Counted from the first letter of the stretch, positions 33,309 to 41,056 are shown. The stretch is DNA of 56,340 nt from an uncultured Oscillospiraceae bacterium (GCA_949948775.1 CATLHC010000005.1:1-56340), one strand, 5' to 3'. Translations and numbers: made by a program. The notes: generated by a model not told the origin, from the sequence alone.

Positions 33309-34208
33309 TCAGACGCTCCACCGCACCTCGATGGTAAACACCCCGTCCTCCCAGCGGGCACAGGCGGCATGGCCCATCCGCTCGGCCAGGGCCTTGACGA
33401 TGGCCAGCCCCAGGCCGGTGGACTGGCCCGTGCGCATCTTGTCGGCGGTATAAAAACGCTCGAACACGTGGGCAGCGTCCTCAGCGGTGAGGTCCGGCGC
33501 CCGGTTGGCGAAGGCGGACACGATGGTGTTCCTCTCCCGGTACAGCCGGACGGTCAGCGCGTCCTCCCCGTGGCGCAGGGCGTTGGTGAGCAGGTTGGAA
33601 AAGATCCGGGTCACCGCCCCGCCGTCCGCCCACACCGGGGGCAAACTGGGGGCGATGTCCACCTCCACGGCCAGCCCCGCCTCCTCAATCTGCTCATAGG
33701 CCGCCGCCAGCTGGTCGGACAGCGCCCGGCCCAGGTCCACCTTCTCCCGCTCCAGGGGCAGCTCGCCCCCTTCGATGCGGGACAGGTCATAAAACGTGGC
33801 GATAAAGACCTGGAGCGTTCTGGCCCGGCCCTCGATGACCTGAAAATACTCCCGCCGCTTCTCCGGGGACAGCTCCTCCTGCTCCAACAGTTGGAGATAG
33901 CCCAGGATGGAGGTCAGCGGCGTGCGCAGGTCGTGGGACACGTTGGCAATCTGTTGGCGCAGCTCCTGCTCCTTCCGGCGGTAGACCGCCCGCTCCTCCT
34001 GCCGCAGCTCCAACAGGTCGTTGAGACAGACCAACAGCTCCTCCGCCCCGGCGCTGGGACAGGGCAGCGCCAGCCGGGCGGTGGTCTCGTCGGCCATCTG
34101 CTCCCGCATCCGGCGGGCGGCCCGGCGCAGCCCCCGCTCCATGGTGACCTGCCGCCCGATGAGGACGGCGCACGCCAGGGTCAGCGCGACGATCAGGACA
34201 GTTTTCAT
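33309..34208 (-). CDS. Sensor histidine kinase (HisKA/HATPase_c)
   Basis: A 299-residue kinase with one N-terminal membrane helix (MKTVLIVALTLACAVLIG) and no large outer domain. A coiled linker leads to the H-box NVSHDLRTPLTSI (His92), then the N-box (FSNLLTNALRHGE), and GLGLAIVK. Kinases with little or no extracellular part usually sense through a partner ABC transporter or within the membrane. The ATG at 34208 follows AAAGGGGG. The cognate regulator is at the other end of the operon (36426-37115). Confidence 0.93.
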   Translation of the reverse strand: MKTVLIVALTLACAVLIGRQVTMERGLRRAARRMREQMADETTARLALPCPSAGAEELLVCLNDLLELRQEERAVYRRKEQELRQQIANVSHDLRTPLTSILGYLQLLEQEELSPEKRREYFQVIEGRARTLQVFIATFYDLSRIEGGELPLEREKVDLGRALSDQLAAAYEQIEEAGLAVEVDIAPSLPPVWADGGAVTRIFSNLLTNALRHGEDALTVRLYRERNTIVSAFANRAPDLTAEDAAHVFERFYTADKMRTGQSTGLGLAIVKALAERMGHAACARWEDGVFTIEVRWSV

Positions 34209-34230
34209 CGGTAAAAGCCCCCTTTCTCCG

Positions 34231-34401
34231 TCACAGCCAGCCCAGCATGATAAGCAGCAGAATCGCCAGAGCGGCCAGCAGCGCCGCCTTGACATACCAG
34301 GGGGAACGGCCGTCCCGGCCCATCCAAAGCCCCAGCAGCACCAGCAGGATGGGTCCAAGAATGCCCAAAGGTCCTCCCGCAAGAATCAAAAACCATTCCA
34401 T
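34231..34401 (-). CDS. Small two-helix membrane protein (56 residues)
   Basis: Begins MEWFLILAGGPLGILGPILL (helix 1), short loop GRDGRSPWYVK, helix 2 of Ala/Leu/Ile to the C-terminus LGWL. It overlaps the 22-residue frame upstream and ends 22 nt before the kinase start, on the same strand. A modest GG-containing ribosome site (TTCGG) precedes it. No family recognised; the hydrophobic pattern and operon position argue for a real membrane peptide. Confidence 0.5.
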   Translation of the reverse strand: MEWFLILAGGPLGILGPILLVLLGLWMGRDGRSPWYVKAALLAALAILLLIMLGWL

Positions 34402-34454
34402 CCGAATATGACCATGTAGAGAAGCAAAAGGAACACAACAACAGGAATTTTCAT
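34386..34454 (-). CDS. Tiny single-helix peptide (22 residues)
   Basis: MKIPVVVFLLLLYMVIFGWN plus GF. One membrane helix that spans almost the whole peptide, with GGGGTG as ribosome binding site 8 nt upstream. It overlaps the start of the next small frame by 16 nt, as in coupled genes. Short, so the call is uncertain. Confidence 0.35.
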   Translation of the reverse strand: MKIPVVVFLLLLYMVIFGWNGF

Positions 34455-34479
34455 CACGAACACCCCGCAAACGGCTTTT

Positions 34480-34499
34480 GCCGGGCCTTTCGGCCCGGC
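34480..34499. other. Strong hairpin in the small-peptide region
   Basis: GCCGGGCC (34480-34487), TTTC, GGCCCGGC (34492-34499); on the minus strand the loop is a GAAA tetraloop. No T tract follows on either strand. It may set relative amounts of permease and kinase mRNA by blocking decay. Confidence 0.5.
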
Positions 34500-34510
34500 G
34501 GAAAACCGGC

Positions 34511-34591
34511 TTATTTTTTCGGCTTCTGAAGAATCAGGCTGAGTCCTCCCACAAATGCCGCCGCAATGGCGATCCAAAGCGCCACATTCAT
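34511..34591 (-). CDS. Tiny single-helix peptide (26 residues)
   Basis: MNVALWIAIAAAFVGGLSLI followed by LQKPKK: one helix and a basic end. It has an excellent ribosome binding site (AAAGGAG, 7 nt before ATG 34591) and begins 21 nt after the permease stop. This combination makes it the best supported of the three tiny frames in this gap. Confidence 0.6.
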   Translation of the reverse strand: MNVALWIAIAAAFVGGLSLILQKPKK

Positions 34592-34612
34592 CCGTTTTCT
34601 CCTTTTCATGTC

Positions 34613-35425
34613 TTATTTGATCTCCTTTCTGCGAAAGCCATACAGACCGATGACTGTGAAGGCTGCCACCCAGAACAGCCCCACCAGCCACGCCTTGCCC
34701 AGAAACACCGGATTGCCCACCACACTGGGGGCGGTGGAGAGCATGGAGGCGGGCATATGCTTAGAAATCTGAATCAGCACATCCCCCGCAGGGCCTGGGG
34801 TGAGGATGCCCGCCAGTTCCACGACGGTGTGGAACATCATCGTGAGGAACACGGCGGCGAAGGACGCGCCGATGTCGCTGGCCAGGAGGAACAGGCACGC
34901 GCAGGTGGCCGCCTGCCCGCCCACCCACAGCGGGAAGCCCACCGCCAGGTAATATCCCACGATCCGCAGCGCGCCCGAGTCCCCCGTATATCCCGCCGGT
35001 ATGACGATATCCGGGCTGGTGATAGCCACGTTGGGGTCGTGGGGCAGGAGGATGGCGCACAAGCCGATGAAGAAGCCCATCATAACCACCAGATATGCGA
35101 TGGACAGCAGGGTCTGCGCGATGAGCTTGCCCAGGTAGATGCGGGTGCGGCTCAGGCCGAAGGACACCTCGTTTTTCAGGGTGGAGTTCTTATACTGTCC
35201 CGCGAATACCATGTCCCCGGTGAGCAGGCAGGTGCAGAAGCCAATGGTGCCCATGCTCACAATAAACGTAATGGCCTGGGCAAAGTACGTGGGATACGAG
35301 TGGGAGTTGTGGAAGACAAAGCCCGCGATCAGAAGCCCTTCCAGCGCCAAGAAGATCCCCAAGGCGATATAGGTGTACTTGCGGTGAAGCAGCTTGTAGA
35401 TCTCAGCGCGGATGTAGTTAAGCAT
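34613..35425 (-). CDS. ABC-2 type permease (BcrB-like)
   Basis: A 270-residue membrane protein with six helices, starting MLNYIRAEIYKLLHRKYTYI, the typical amphipathic N-terminus of ABC-2 permeases of the bacitracin/lantibiotic resistance and immunity group; a long outer loop (PHDPNVAITSPDIVIPAGYT) follows helix 4. The ATG at 35425 overlaps the ATPase stop by 8 nt and has GGAGGTGG upstream. With the ATPase it should export or expel a peptide or lipid-linked toxicant; substrate unknown. Confidence 0.88.
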   Translation of the reverse strand: MLNYIRAEIYKLLHRKYTYIALGIFLALEGLLIAGFVFHNSHSYPTYFAQAITFIVSMGTIGFCTCLLTGDMVFAGQYKNSTLKNEVSFGLSRTRIYLGKLIAQTLLSIAYLVVMMGFFIGLCAILLPHDPNVAITSPDIVIPAGYTGDSGALRIVGYYLAVGFPLWVGGQAATCACLFLLASDIGASFAAVFLTMMFHTVVELAGILTPGPAGDVLIQISKHMPASMLSTAPSVVGNPVFLGKAWLVGLFWVAAFTVIGLYGFRRKEIK

Positions 35426-36344
35426 GGCGGCCACCTCCGATCAGGTTGAGGAAGTACGCTTCCAGGTCCGCGCCCTTCTGCTCCATAGCCAGCAGGGCCA
35501 CCCCGTTCTGAGCCAGAGCGTAGGACGCCCGCTTGGGGTCATCCAGATAGTCATAGAGCTGGACCACATTGCCGGGGAGCACCTCGAATCTGTCGGTGCC
35601 CAGTTGGATCTGGAGGACGGCGGCGGCCTTGGCCGCATCGTCCACCTCCAGCCGCAGGCAGGTGCGGCACTTGTCGTGTAGGGCCTCGGCGGATATCTCT
35701 TCCAGAATTCTGCCCTGCTCCATGAAGCCGTACCGGGTGGCCACGTTGGACAGCTCAGACAGGATGTGGCTGGAGATCAAAATAGTGGTCTCCCGCTCCC
35801 GGTTGAGCTGGCGGAGGATCTGCCGGAACTCCGCCACCCCCTCCGGGTCCAGGCCGTTGATGGGCTCGTCCAGGATGAGCAGGTCTGGGTGGTTCATCAG
35901 CGCCAGGGCCAGCCCCAGCCGCTGCTTCATGCCCAGGGAGAAGGATTTGAACTTCTTCTTGCCTGTGTCCGTCAGATCCACCTGCTCCAGCACCTCGTCC
36001 ACCGCCTGCCTGCCGGGGATGCCCCGCTGGAGGCGGTAGTATTCCAGGTTCTCCCGGGCCGTCAAGAACGGGGAAAAAGAGGGGATCTCGATCATGGCCC
36101 CGGTGCGGGAGCGCTGGCCCCTCATGTCCTTTCCCGACGCGCCGAACAGCTCCATCTCGCCCCCGGTGGGCTGGGACTGGCCGGTCACCAGGCGCATGAG
36201 GGTGGTCTTGCCCGCCCCGTTGCGGCCCACCAGGCCGTAGACGTCCCCCCGGCGCACCTGCATGTTCACCCCGTCCAGGGCCATACACGCGCCATAGGCT
36301 TTTTTCAGGCCGTAGGCCGCCATGACAGCCGTATTGTCGTTCAT
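35418..36344 (-). CDS. ABC transporter ATP-binding protein (BcrA-like)
   Basis: A 308-residue ATPase. Walker A GRNGAGKTTL (40-49), Q-loop region, signature SLGMKQRLGLALAL, Walker B LLILDEPINGLDP and the H-loop ISSHILSEL are intact. The C-terminal 90 residues (EEISAEALHDKCRTCLRLEVDDA...) are the regulatory extension of the BcrA type. It pairs with the permease downstream. The start ATG follows AAAGGCGGAAA. Promoter with direct repeats upstream. Confidence 0.93.
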   Translation of the reverse strand: MNDNTAVMAAYGLKKAYGACMALDGVNMQVRRGDVYGLVGRNGAGKTTLMRLVTGQSQPTGGEMELFGASGKDMRGQRSRTGAMIEIPSFSPFLTARENLEYYRLQRGIPGRQAVDEVLEQVDLTDTGKKKFKSFSLGMKQRLGLALALMNHPDLLILDEPINGLDPEGVAEFRQILRQLNRERETTILISSHILSELSNVATRYGFMEQGRILEEISAEALHDKCRTCLRLEVDDAAKAAAVLQIQLGTDRFEVLPGNVVQLYDYLDDPKRASYALAQNGVALLAMEQKGADLEAYFLNLIGGGRHA

Positions 36345-36376
36345 AGCGTTTCCGCCTTTCTGTTTGAGTTGAGCAT

Positions 36377-36407
36377 ATCATATCGCGGAAAAGCCAAAAC
36401 TCTTCAA
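36377..36407 (-). promoter_or_regulatory. Promoter of the ABC/peptide/kinase operon
   Basis: On the minus strand -35 TTGAAG (36407-36402) and -10 TATGAT (36382-36377) with a long 19-nt spacer, which is common in activator-dependent promoters. Confidence 0.5.
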
Positions 36408-36409
36408 AG

Positions 36410-36430
36410 GAAATCTAAAGAAATCCTAAA
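36410..36430. promoter_or_regulatory. Tandem direct repeat, candidate response-regulator operator
   Basis: GAAATCTAAA (36410-36419) is followed directly by GAAATCCTAAA (36420-36430): 10-bp direct repeats immediately upstream of the -35 of the ABC operon, the arrangement bound by OmpR/PhoB-type regulators. The repeats overlap the last codons of the regulator gene. Confidence 0.5.
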
Positions 36431-37115
36431 TATCAGCCAATTTGAAGCCGATCCCCCAGACGGTTTTGATATAACTCCGATCGGGATCCGCCTTGGCCAG
36501 TTTGGAGCGCAGGTTGCTGACATGGACGTTCACCGTGTTCTCGTCCCCCAAAAAGTCCTCCCCCCACACCGCCTCATAAATCTGCGCACGGGAAAAGGCC
36601 CGCCGGGGATTGGCCATGAGCAGGGCCAAAATGTCAAACTCCCGGCCCGTCAGGGACAGCTCCTCCCCGTCCACCGACACGGTGTGGCTGTCCCGGTCCA
36701 GGGTGAGGGGACCCACGATGAGCACATCCGCCTTGGCGGCGGCAAACTCCCGGCTGCGGCGCAGCTGGGCCTCCACCCTGGCCAGCACCTCGGCGTTGTC
36801 GAAGGGCTTGGGGATGAAGTCGTCCGCCCCCAGCTTGAGCACGTTCACCCGGTCGGACACCCCAACCTTGGCGGAGGCCACGATGATGGGCATGGTCTTG
36901 CCCCGGCGGATGCGGGCGATAAGCTCCTCCCCCGTCACGCCGGGGAGCATCAAATCCAGTACGATGAGGTCATAGTCGTATTTCTCCGCCCATAGCAGGG
37001 CCTCGCTGCCGGAAAAGGCGGAGCGGCAGGTGTAGCCCGCGCTCTCCAAAATGGTGCACAGCAGGCGGTTGATGTCCACATCGTCCTCTACCACGAGAAT
37101 GTTGGCGGCGTCCAT
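36426..37115 (-). CDS. Response regulator, OmpR/PhoB family
   Basis: A 229-residue regulator. Receiver domain: acidic pair VVEDDVD, phosphorylated Asp54 in LIVLDLMLPGV, conserved Ser/Thr in IIVASAK and Lys in FIPKPFD. Winged-helix domain: LTGREFDILALL, RAFSRAQIYEAVWG, TVNVHVSNLRSKL and GIGFKLA. It is upstream of the ABC transporter, and the kinase is the last gene, so the system likely induces its own transporter. The start follows GGGAGGAATTGTC. Confidence 0.95.
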   Translation of the reverse strand: MDAANILVVEDDVDINRLLCTILESAGYTCRSAFSGSEALLWAEKYDYDLIVLDLMLPGVTGEELIARIRRGKTMPIIVASAKVGVSDRVNVLKLGADDFIPKPFDNAEVLARVEAQLRRSREFAAAKADVLIVGPLTLDRDSHTVSVDGEELSLTGREFDILALLMANPRRAFSRAQIYEAVWGEDFLGDENTVNVHVSNLRSKLAKADPDRSYIKTVWGIGFKLADI

Positions 37116-37146
37116 GACAATTCCTCCCAGCCATATGATCTGGAAT

Positions 37147-37155
37147 AGTATAGCA
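37147..37155 (-). promoter_or_regulatory. Extended -10 promoter of the response regulator gene
   Basis: TGCTATACT on the minus strand (TGN plus TATACT), about 32 nt before the start. No good -35 is seen; the upstream region is the terminator hairpin. Confidence 0.4.
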
Positions 37156-37161
37156 CAAAGA

Positions 37162-37187
37162 CCCCCGGCGTTTCCATACGCCGGGGG
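37162..37187. terminator. GC-rich hairpin upstream of the response regulator
   Basis: CCCCCGGCGT (37162-37171), TTCCAT, ACGCCGGGGG (37178-37187). On the minus strand followed by TCTTTGT; on the plus strand by CAGTCTTTAGCTTTTTTT. It insulates the regulator from the coat genes. Confidence 0.65.
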
Positions 37188-37286
37188 CAGTCTTTAGCTT
37201 TTTTTAAGATTTCCCGTTTTTCAGCAAAATGCCCTTTCGCCGCCGGGCAGAAGCTTAACATCCACCGCCTCTTCGGAAACGGGCCA

Positions 37287-37328
37287 AAAGTTCTTTTTCG
37301 GTTCCTTTTTCTTACAAGAAAAAGGAAC
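37287..37328 (+). repeat. T/A-tract hairpin repeat, copy 4; terminator of the coat genes
   Basis: AAAAGTTCTTTTTCG followed by GTTCCTTTTTCTT (37301-37313), AC, AAGAAAAAGGAAC (37316-37328). The hairpin touches the coat-gene stop codon (37329), exactly as copy 2 touches the argF stop. Confidence 0.7.
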
Positions 37329-37592
37329 TTATCCCGTAATGGTGGGCGCCTGGTTGGTGAACTTCTGCTCCGCCTGGGCGATCATCTGGGGCTGAGCCTG
37401 TTCCACCTTGTACCAGCCTTTCTGCTTTGCGGTCTCAAACAATTGGGTCTGCGTCTTGTGGCCTTGAGTGAGCAGGTTGACAAAAGCGTCCCGCAGCTGC
37501 ACATTGGTGCACTCGGAGGCGAACAGGTTGTAGTTGGTGCTCATCTTCTTCTCGGTGAGCAGCAGGTCGGTGATGATCTCATTTTCCTTCAT
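37329..37592 (-). CDS. Spore coat protein, CotF domain (C-terminal half type)
   Basis: An 87-residue helical protein of the coat F group: MKENEIITDLLLTEKKMSTNYNLFASECTNVQLRDAFVNLL, then HKTQTQLFETAKQKGWYKVE, and QQMI-like end with AEQKFTNQ. DLLLTEKxxSxxYN and KGWYKVE are the family hallmarks. In B. subtilis CotF is a coat component; in Clostridia such genes come in pairs. RBS AGGAGG. It is 14 nt after its partner gene. Confidence 0.88.
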   Translation of the reverse strand: MKENEIITDLLLTEKKMSTNYNLFASECTNVQLRDAFVNLLTQGHKTQTQLFETAKQKGWYKVEQAQPQMIAQAEQKFTNQAPTITG

Positions 37593-37606
37593 AGTCCGTT
37601 TCCTCC

Positions 37607-37792
37607 TTACTTCAAAAAGCCCAGCAGGGTATCATAGTTCTGCTTGTGTTGGGCGGCGTACTGGTTGTAGCAGGTTTTCAGCTCGGCTTCCTGGGTGGCC
37701 TGGGCGGCGTCCTGGTACTTGCAGCACAGCATTCGCTCAAAGCCCAGCTGGTCCTCCAGGGCGGACAGCTCTTTGGTGCTCAAGTTCGACAT
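37607..37792 (-). CDS. Small coat-F-related protein
   Basis: A 61-residue helical protein: MSNLSTKELSALEDQLGFER, MLCCKYQDAAQATQEAELKT, then CYNQYAAQHKQNYDTLLGFL. The pattern of two helices with ExxLxxEK-like packing and the HKQNYDTLLGFL end is that of the short partner of CotF-like proteins. Three Cys are present, which could cross-link the coat. AGGAGG upstream of ATG 37792. Confidence 0.8.
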   Translation of the reverse strand: MSNLSTKELSALEDQLGFERMLCCKYQDAAQATQEAELKTCYNQYAAQHKQNYDTLLGFLK

Positions 37793-37853
37793 GGGTTTGT
37801 TCCTCCTTTACATTGGTGCCGTTAGTATGGCCCCCGGAAGGAAAAATATGCAA

Positions 37854-37888
37854 AATATCCCATGCCTGAACATCAGGCGTGGGATATT
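37854..37888 (-). terminator. Terminator of the ATP-grasp/esterase operon
   Basis: AATATCCCATGCCTGA (37854-37869), ACA, TCAGGCGTGGGATATT (37873-37888), one G-U pair; on the minus strand followed by TTGCATATTTTTCC. It lies 6 nt after the stop. Confidence 0.9.
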
Positions 37889-37893
37889 AAAGA

Positions 37894-39090
37894 TTACTTT
37901 TTCTTCAGCTTCAAAACGTCCTTGTAGAAGGTGTCCAGCCCCCTCTTGGCGGGGAAGATCGCCACATACATCTGGTTGCCCATGGCGTCGGACAGCACAT
38001 CCGGGATGCGGCCCACCATCTTGATGCGCTCACCATACTTCTCCATCACGGCCTTGTGGTCCATGGCGAAGGGCTTGCCGTCCCGGCGGCCCGCGTAGGC
38101 GCAGAAGAAGTGCTCCCCGGTCTCCAGGGTGGACTGGTCAAAGGCGATCATGTCCGCCCAGATCTTATATACATTGGTGGAGTTGGCAAAGTTCATCATG
38201 TCCGGGCTGAACCCGCCGCAGGGGCGCATGTTCACCTCCAGGGCCACCACATCGCCCTTCTTGCCCATACCCTCCTGGTCCTCGGTCAGACGGAAAAACT
38301 CAAAATGGACGAACCGGCTCTTGACGCCGAAGCTTTTTACCGTGGCCCGCCCCGCCTTCTTGGTGTCGGCGGGAAGGTCTTTGACGATGTAATAGATGGA
38401 GTTGTCCTCCTCGTTGACGATATCCATGATAGACATGGGCGTGACGTTGCCCGTCTCGAAAATAGGCTTGCCCTGGGAGTCGATAATGGCGTCGTAGGAG
38501 TTGACCTCGGCGTGAATAAACTCCTCCATGATATAGGTAATATCGCGCTTTGTCTCCAGGAACCGCTTCAGGTCATTCTCATTGGAGAGCTTGTGGGTAT
38601 CGGAGGCGCCCACGCCGTTGTCCGGCTTGACCACCACAGGCCAGCCCACCTTCTTGATAAAGGCCAGGCATCCCTCCAGGTCGTCCACCAGATGATAGCG
38701 CGCCACGGGAATGCCCGCCTTCTCATAGAATTCCTTCATCTTGGACTTATACTTAATGCGGGGGATGTCGTCGGTCTGGAAGCCGGAGGTGATATGAAAG
38801 TCGGTGCGCAACTGGGCGTCCCGCTCCAGCCAGTACTCGTTGTTGGACTCCAGCCAGTCGATACGCCCGTGCTTGAAGGTGAGGAAAGCCACGGCACGGT
38901 ATACCTCGTCGTAGTTCTCCAGGCTGCTCACCTTATAATACTCGTTCAGGCTGCCCCGCAGCTCTTCTGTCAGCCCCTCATAGGGCGCGTCGCCGATACC
39001 CAGCACGTTCATACCGTTGCTCTTCAGCTCATGACAGAACTGCCAGTAGTTGGTGGGAAAATTGGGGGAAATAAAGATCACGTTTTTCAT
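37894..39090 (-). CDS. ATP-grasp domain carboxylate-amine ligase-like protein
   Basis: A 398-residue ATP-grasp enzyme. N-terminal Rossmann-like part MKNVIFISPNFPTNYWQFCH, ATP-binding KKVGWPVVVKPDNGVGASDT and YIMEEFIHAEVNSYDAIID, metal-binding VALEVNMRPCGGFSPDMMN near residue 320. ATP-grasp ligases of this type make an acyl phosphate and join it to an amine or thiol. It is the third gene of a cluster with two serine esterases, so the product may be a peptide-like or ester metabolite; no named pathway is recognised. ATG 39090 follows AGAAGGAG. Confidence 0.85.
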   Translation of the reverse strand: MKNVIFISPNFPTNYWQFCHELKSNGMNVLGIGDAPYEGLTEELRGSLNEYYKVSSLENYDEVYRAVAFLTFKHGRIDWLESNNEYWLERDAQLRTDFHITSGFQTDDIPRIKYKSKMKEFYEKAGIPVARYHLVDDLEGCLAFIKKVGWPVVVKPDNGVGASDTHKLSNENDLKRFLETKRDITYIMEEFIHAEVNSYDAIIDSQGKPIFETGNVTPMSIMDIVNEEDNSIYYIVKDLPADTKKAGRATVKSFGVKSRFVHFEFFRLTEDQEGMGKKGDVVALEVNMRPCGGFSPDMMNFANSTNVYKIWADMIAFDQSTLETGEHFFCAYAGRRDGKPFAMDHKAVMEKYGERIKMVGRIPDVLSDAMGNQMYVAIFPAKRGLDTFYKDVLKLKKK

Positions 39091-39215
39091 AGAAATCTCC
39101 TTCTCTCTTTTCTCTCGCGCTGCCTTGACCGCACCGGTCCGCCGCTGGGCGGGAGCCCTCCCCGACTTCGCTCCGCCGTCGGACCAAAGCTTGTTTCGCC
39201 CGCTTTTAATGCGGC

Positions 39216-39974
39216 TCAGGTCTGATCCAGCAGGTAGGGCACAAAGTAGGCCACCTGCTTGTACCACCAATCCCAGTCGTGAGCCACATCATAGCCCCAG
39301 ATGTCCACCCAAATGTGAATGTTCTTCTCCCGGAAAATATCCGCCAGCCACATGGTGGTGCCGGGAATCTCCCAGGGCCCGCGGCCCACGCAGACAACCC
39401 CCTTCTTCTGGTTGTAAAGATCAATAAACGGGTGGTCTTTGGGCATGTCAGACAGATAGTGGACGGGAGAGTTGCGGTACACCACCTCATCCATATAGCT
39501 GTCAAAGCCGTAATCCGCGCTGTAAACGCCGCTGAGGGCCAGCACCCGGTCAAACAGGTCCGGACGGCGGAAAAACAGGTTGGCGGCGTGGGTAGCCCCC
39601 AGGCTGGCCCCAAACGCCATCACCCCGGCCTCTCCGGTCCATCCGTTTCGATCGTTCACCATGGCGCGCATAAAGGGCACGAACTCGTCGGTGATATAGT
39701 TGATCCACTGCTCATACCGCCGGATGCGCCAATAGGGGTCGTCGCCCTTATTGGACCAGCTCTCCGTGTCCATGGTGTCAACGGAAAACACCATCACCTG
39801 GCCCGATTCGATCCAAGGCGCCCAGGCGTCGGTCATGTGAAAATTTTCGAAGTCGAAAAACCGCCCGTCCTGGCAGGGGATGAACAGCACGGGACGGCCC
39901 GCATGACCGTACACCTTGCATTCCATGTCCCGGCCCAGGGCGGGGCTGTAATCTTTAAAATACTGTGTCTCCAT
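39216..39974 (-). CDS. Alpha/beta-hydrolase, esterase D-like (first of two)
   Basis: A 252-residue cytosolic esterase: METQYFKDYSPALGRDMECK, VLFIPCQDGRFFDF, nucleophile Ser124 in FGASLGATHA, and a C-terminal HDWDWW with the likely catalytic His. The core resembles the putative esterase family (PF00756) in short form. It lies between another esterase and the ATP-grasp gene. ATG 39974 follows GAGGAGAG. Confidence 0.82.
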   Translation of the reverse strand: METQYFKDYSPALGRDMECKVYGHAGRPVLFIPCQDGRFFDFENFHMTDAWAPWIESGQVMVFSVDTMDTESWSNKGDDPYWRIRRYEQWINYITDEFVPFMRAMVNDRNGWTGEAGVMAFGASLGATHAANLFFRRPDLFDRVLALSGVYSADYGFDSYMDEVVYRNSPVHYLSDMPKDHPFIDLYNQKKGVVCVGRGPWEIPGTTMWLADIFREKNIHIWVDIWGYDVAHDWDWWYKQVAYFVPYLLDQT

Positions 39975-39996
39975 ATTCTCTCCTCGGTTCTCCTGT

Positions 39997-40770
39997 TTAT
40001 TGGCCCTCCCGCCCATAGAGCAGGGTATTCATGAAAAATGGAATCTGCCGCTCCCAGCTGGCCTCGCTATGATCGCCGCCGGGGACAATGCGGAAGTCCA
40101 GCAAAACGTGCCGGTCCAGCAGCGCCGACGCCGCCCGGCCCAGCAGTTTAAAGGTCTGGGCATGGTTGGACAGCTCCCGTGAGCCGTAATCCATATACAG
40201 CACCGTATTGGGGTTGATCCTAGCCGTGCGGATCAGGGTGTCCACCTTCCCCGGCGCCACCCACAGGGACGGAGATAGCGCCGCCCCCCGGGAAAAATAG
40301 CGGTTATACTCCAACACGGCGTACAGGGTCATGAGTCCGCCCATGGAGCTGCCGGCAATAAAAGTGTTCTCCCGGTCGGGAAGCGTGGGGAATTCCCGGT
40401 CAATCGACTGCTTGAAGGCATGGACCAGCCACTCCATGGTGGTTCTCCCCCGCCCCGTCACGCGGCCAAGGCCGCCGGTGTAGAAGGACCAGGGCGAGTA
40501 TTCGGACAGCCGCCCGTTGTCGGGATGGTGGTTGCACTCCACAGCGGTCACGATGATCTGCGTCTGTGTGGCGTCCAGGTACTCGCCCATGCCCCAGCTC
40601 TTGCCGTAGGTGGCGTCCTCGTCGAAAAACACATTGTGCCCGTCAAACATATACAGCACAGGATAGCGCAGATCCGGGTCCATCTCCCAGGAATCGGGGA
40701 GATAGATATAAGCTCGGCGGGACTCGTCCCCCGTGAGTTCCGGAATCGTAATGTTCCAGCTGTCGATCAT
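39997..40770 (-). CDS. Alpha/beta-hydrolase, putative esterase PF00756 family (second)
   Basis: A 257-residue esterase: RRAYIYLPDSWEMDPDLRYPVLYMFDGHNVFF is the PF00756 start (enterochelin/tributyrin esterase type), Ser142 lies in AGSSMGGLMTLY, the Asp region in VLYMDYGSRE, and the catalytic His in PGGDHSEASWER near 236. First gene of the cluster. The ATG at 40770 was chosen with AAAGGATC upstream; GTG 40788 is an alternative with no spaced ribosome site. Substrate unknown. Confidence 0.85.
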   Translation of the reverse strand: MIDSWNITIPELTGDESRRAYIYLPDSWEMDPDLRYPVLYMFDGHNVFFDEDATYGKSWGMGEYLDATQTQIIVTAVECNHHPDNGRLSEYSPWSFYTGGLGRVTGRGRTTMEWLVHAFKQSIDREFPTLPDRENTFIAGSSMGGLMTLYAVLEYNRYFSRGAALSPSLWVAPGKVDTLIRTARINPNTVLYMDYGSRELSNHAQTFKLLGRAASALLDRHVLLDFRIVPGGDHSEASWERQIPFFMNTLLYGREGQ

Positions 40771-40815
40771 AGTCCAAGATCCTTTCACGCCTCAAAGCAT
40801 TTTTTATGATACAGT

Positions 40816-40844
40816 AGTTTAACACAGTGACGTAAAAAATGCAA
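40816..40844 (-). promoter_or_regulatory. Promoter candidate of the esterase/ATP-grasp operon
   Basis: On the minus strand TTGCAT (40844-40839), 17-nt spacer, TAAACT (40821-40816), about 45 nt before the start at 40770. Confidence 0.35.
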
Positions 40845-40920
40845 TCCACGTATTTTCCTATCTTCCTTCTCCTAGCCTCTACGTTATGACGTGTTTTCAC
40901 AGATAATTTTCCTTCCGCTC

Positions 40921-40950
40921 TTGACGAAACCCAGGTGCTTATGCTAAAAT
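40921..40950 (+). promoter_or_regulatory. Promoter of tRNA-Thr
   Basis: A -35 TTGACG (40921-40926), 18-nt spacer and extended -10 TGCTAAAAT ending at 40950, 25 nt before the tRNA. Confidence 0.65.
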
Positions 40951-40975
40951 AATTTCCGCTGTGAATTGCACTCAC

Positions 40976-41051
40976 GCTGGCATAGCTCAGTTGGTAGAGC
41001 AGCTGATTCGTAATCAGCAGGTCGGGTGTTCGAGTCACCTTGCCAGCTCCA
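40976..41051 (+). tRNA. tRNA-Thr (anticodon CGT)
   Basis: A complete cloverleaf: acceptor GCTGGCA/TGCCAGC, D-arm GCTC-AGTTGGTA-GAGC, anticodon arm GCTGA-TTCGTAA-TCAGC with anticodon CGT, T-arm GGGTG-TTCGAGT-CACCT (one G-U), discriminator T and encoded CCA at 41049-41051. It reads ACG threonine codons, which are frequent in this GC-rich genome. Confidence 0.97.
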
Positions 41052-41056
41052 GCTCA

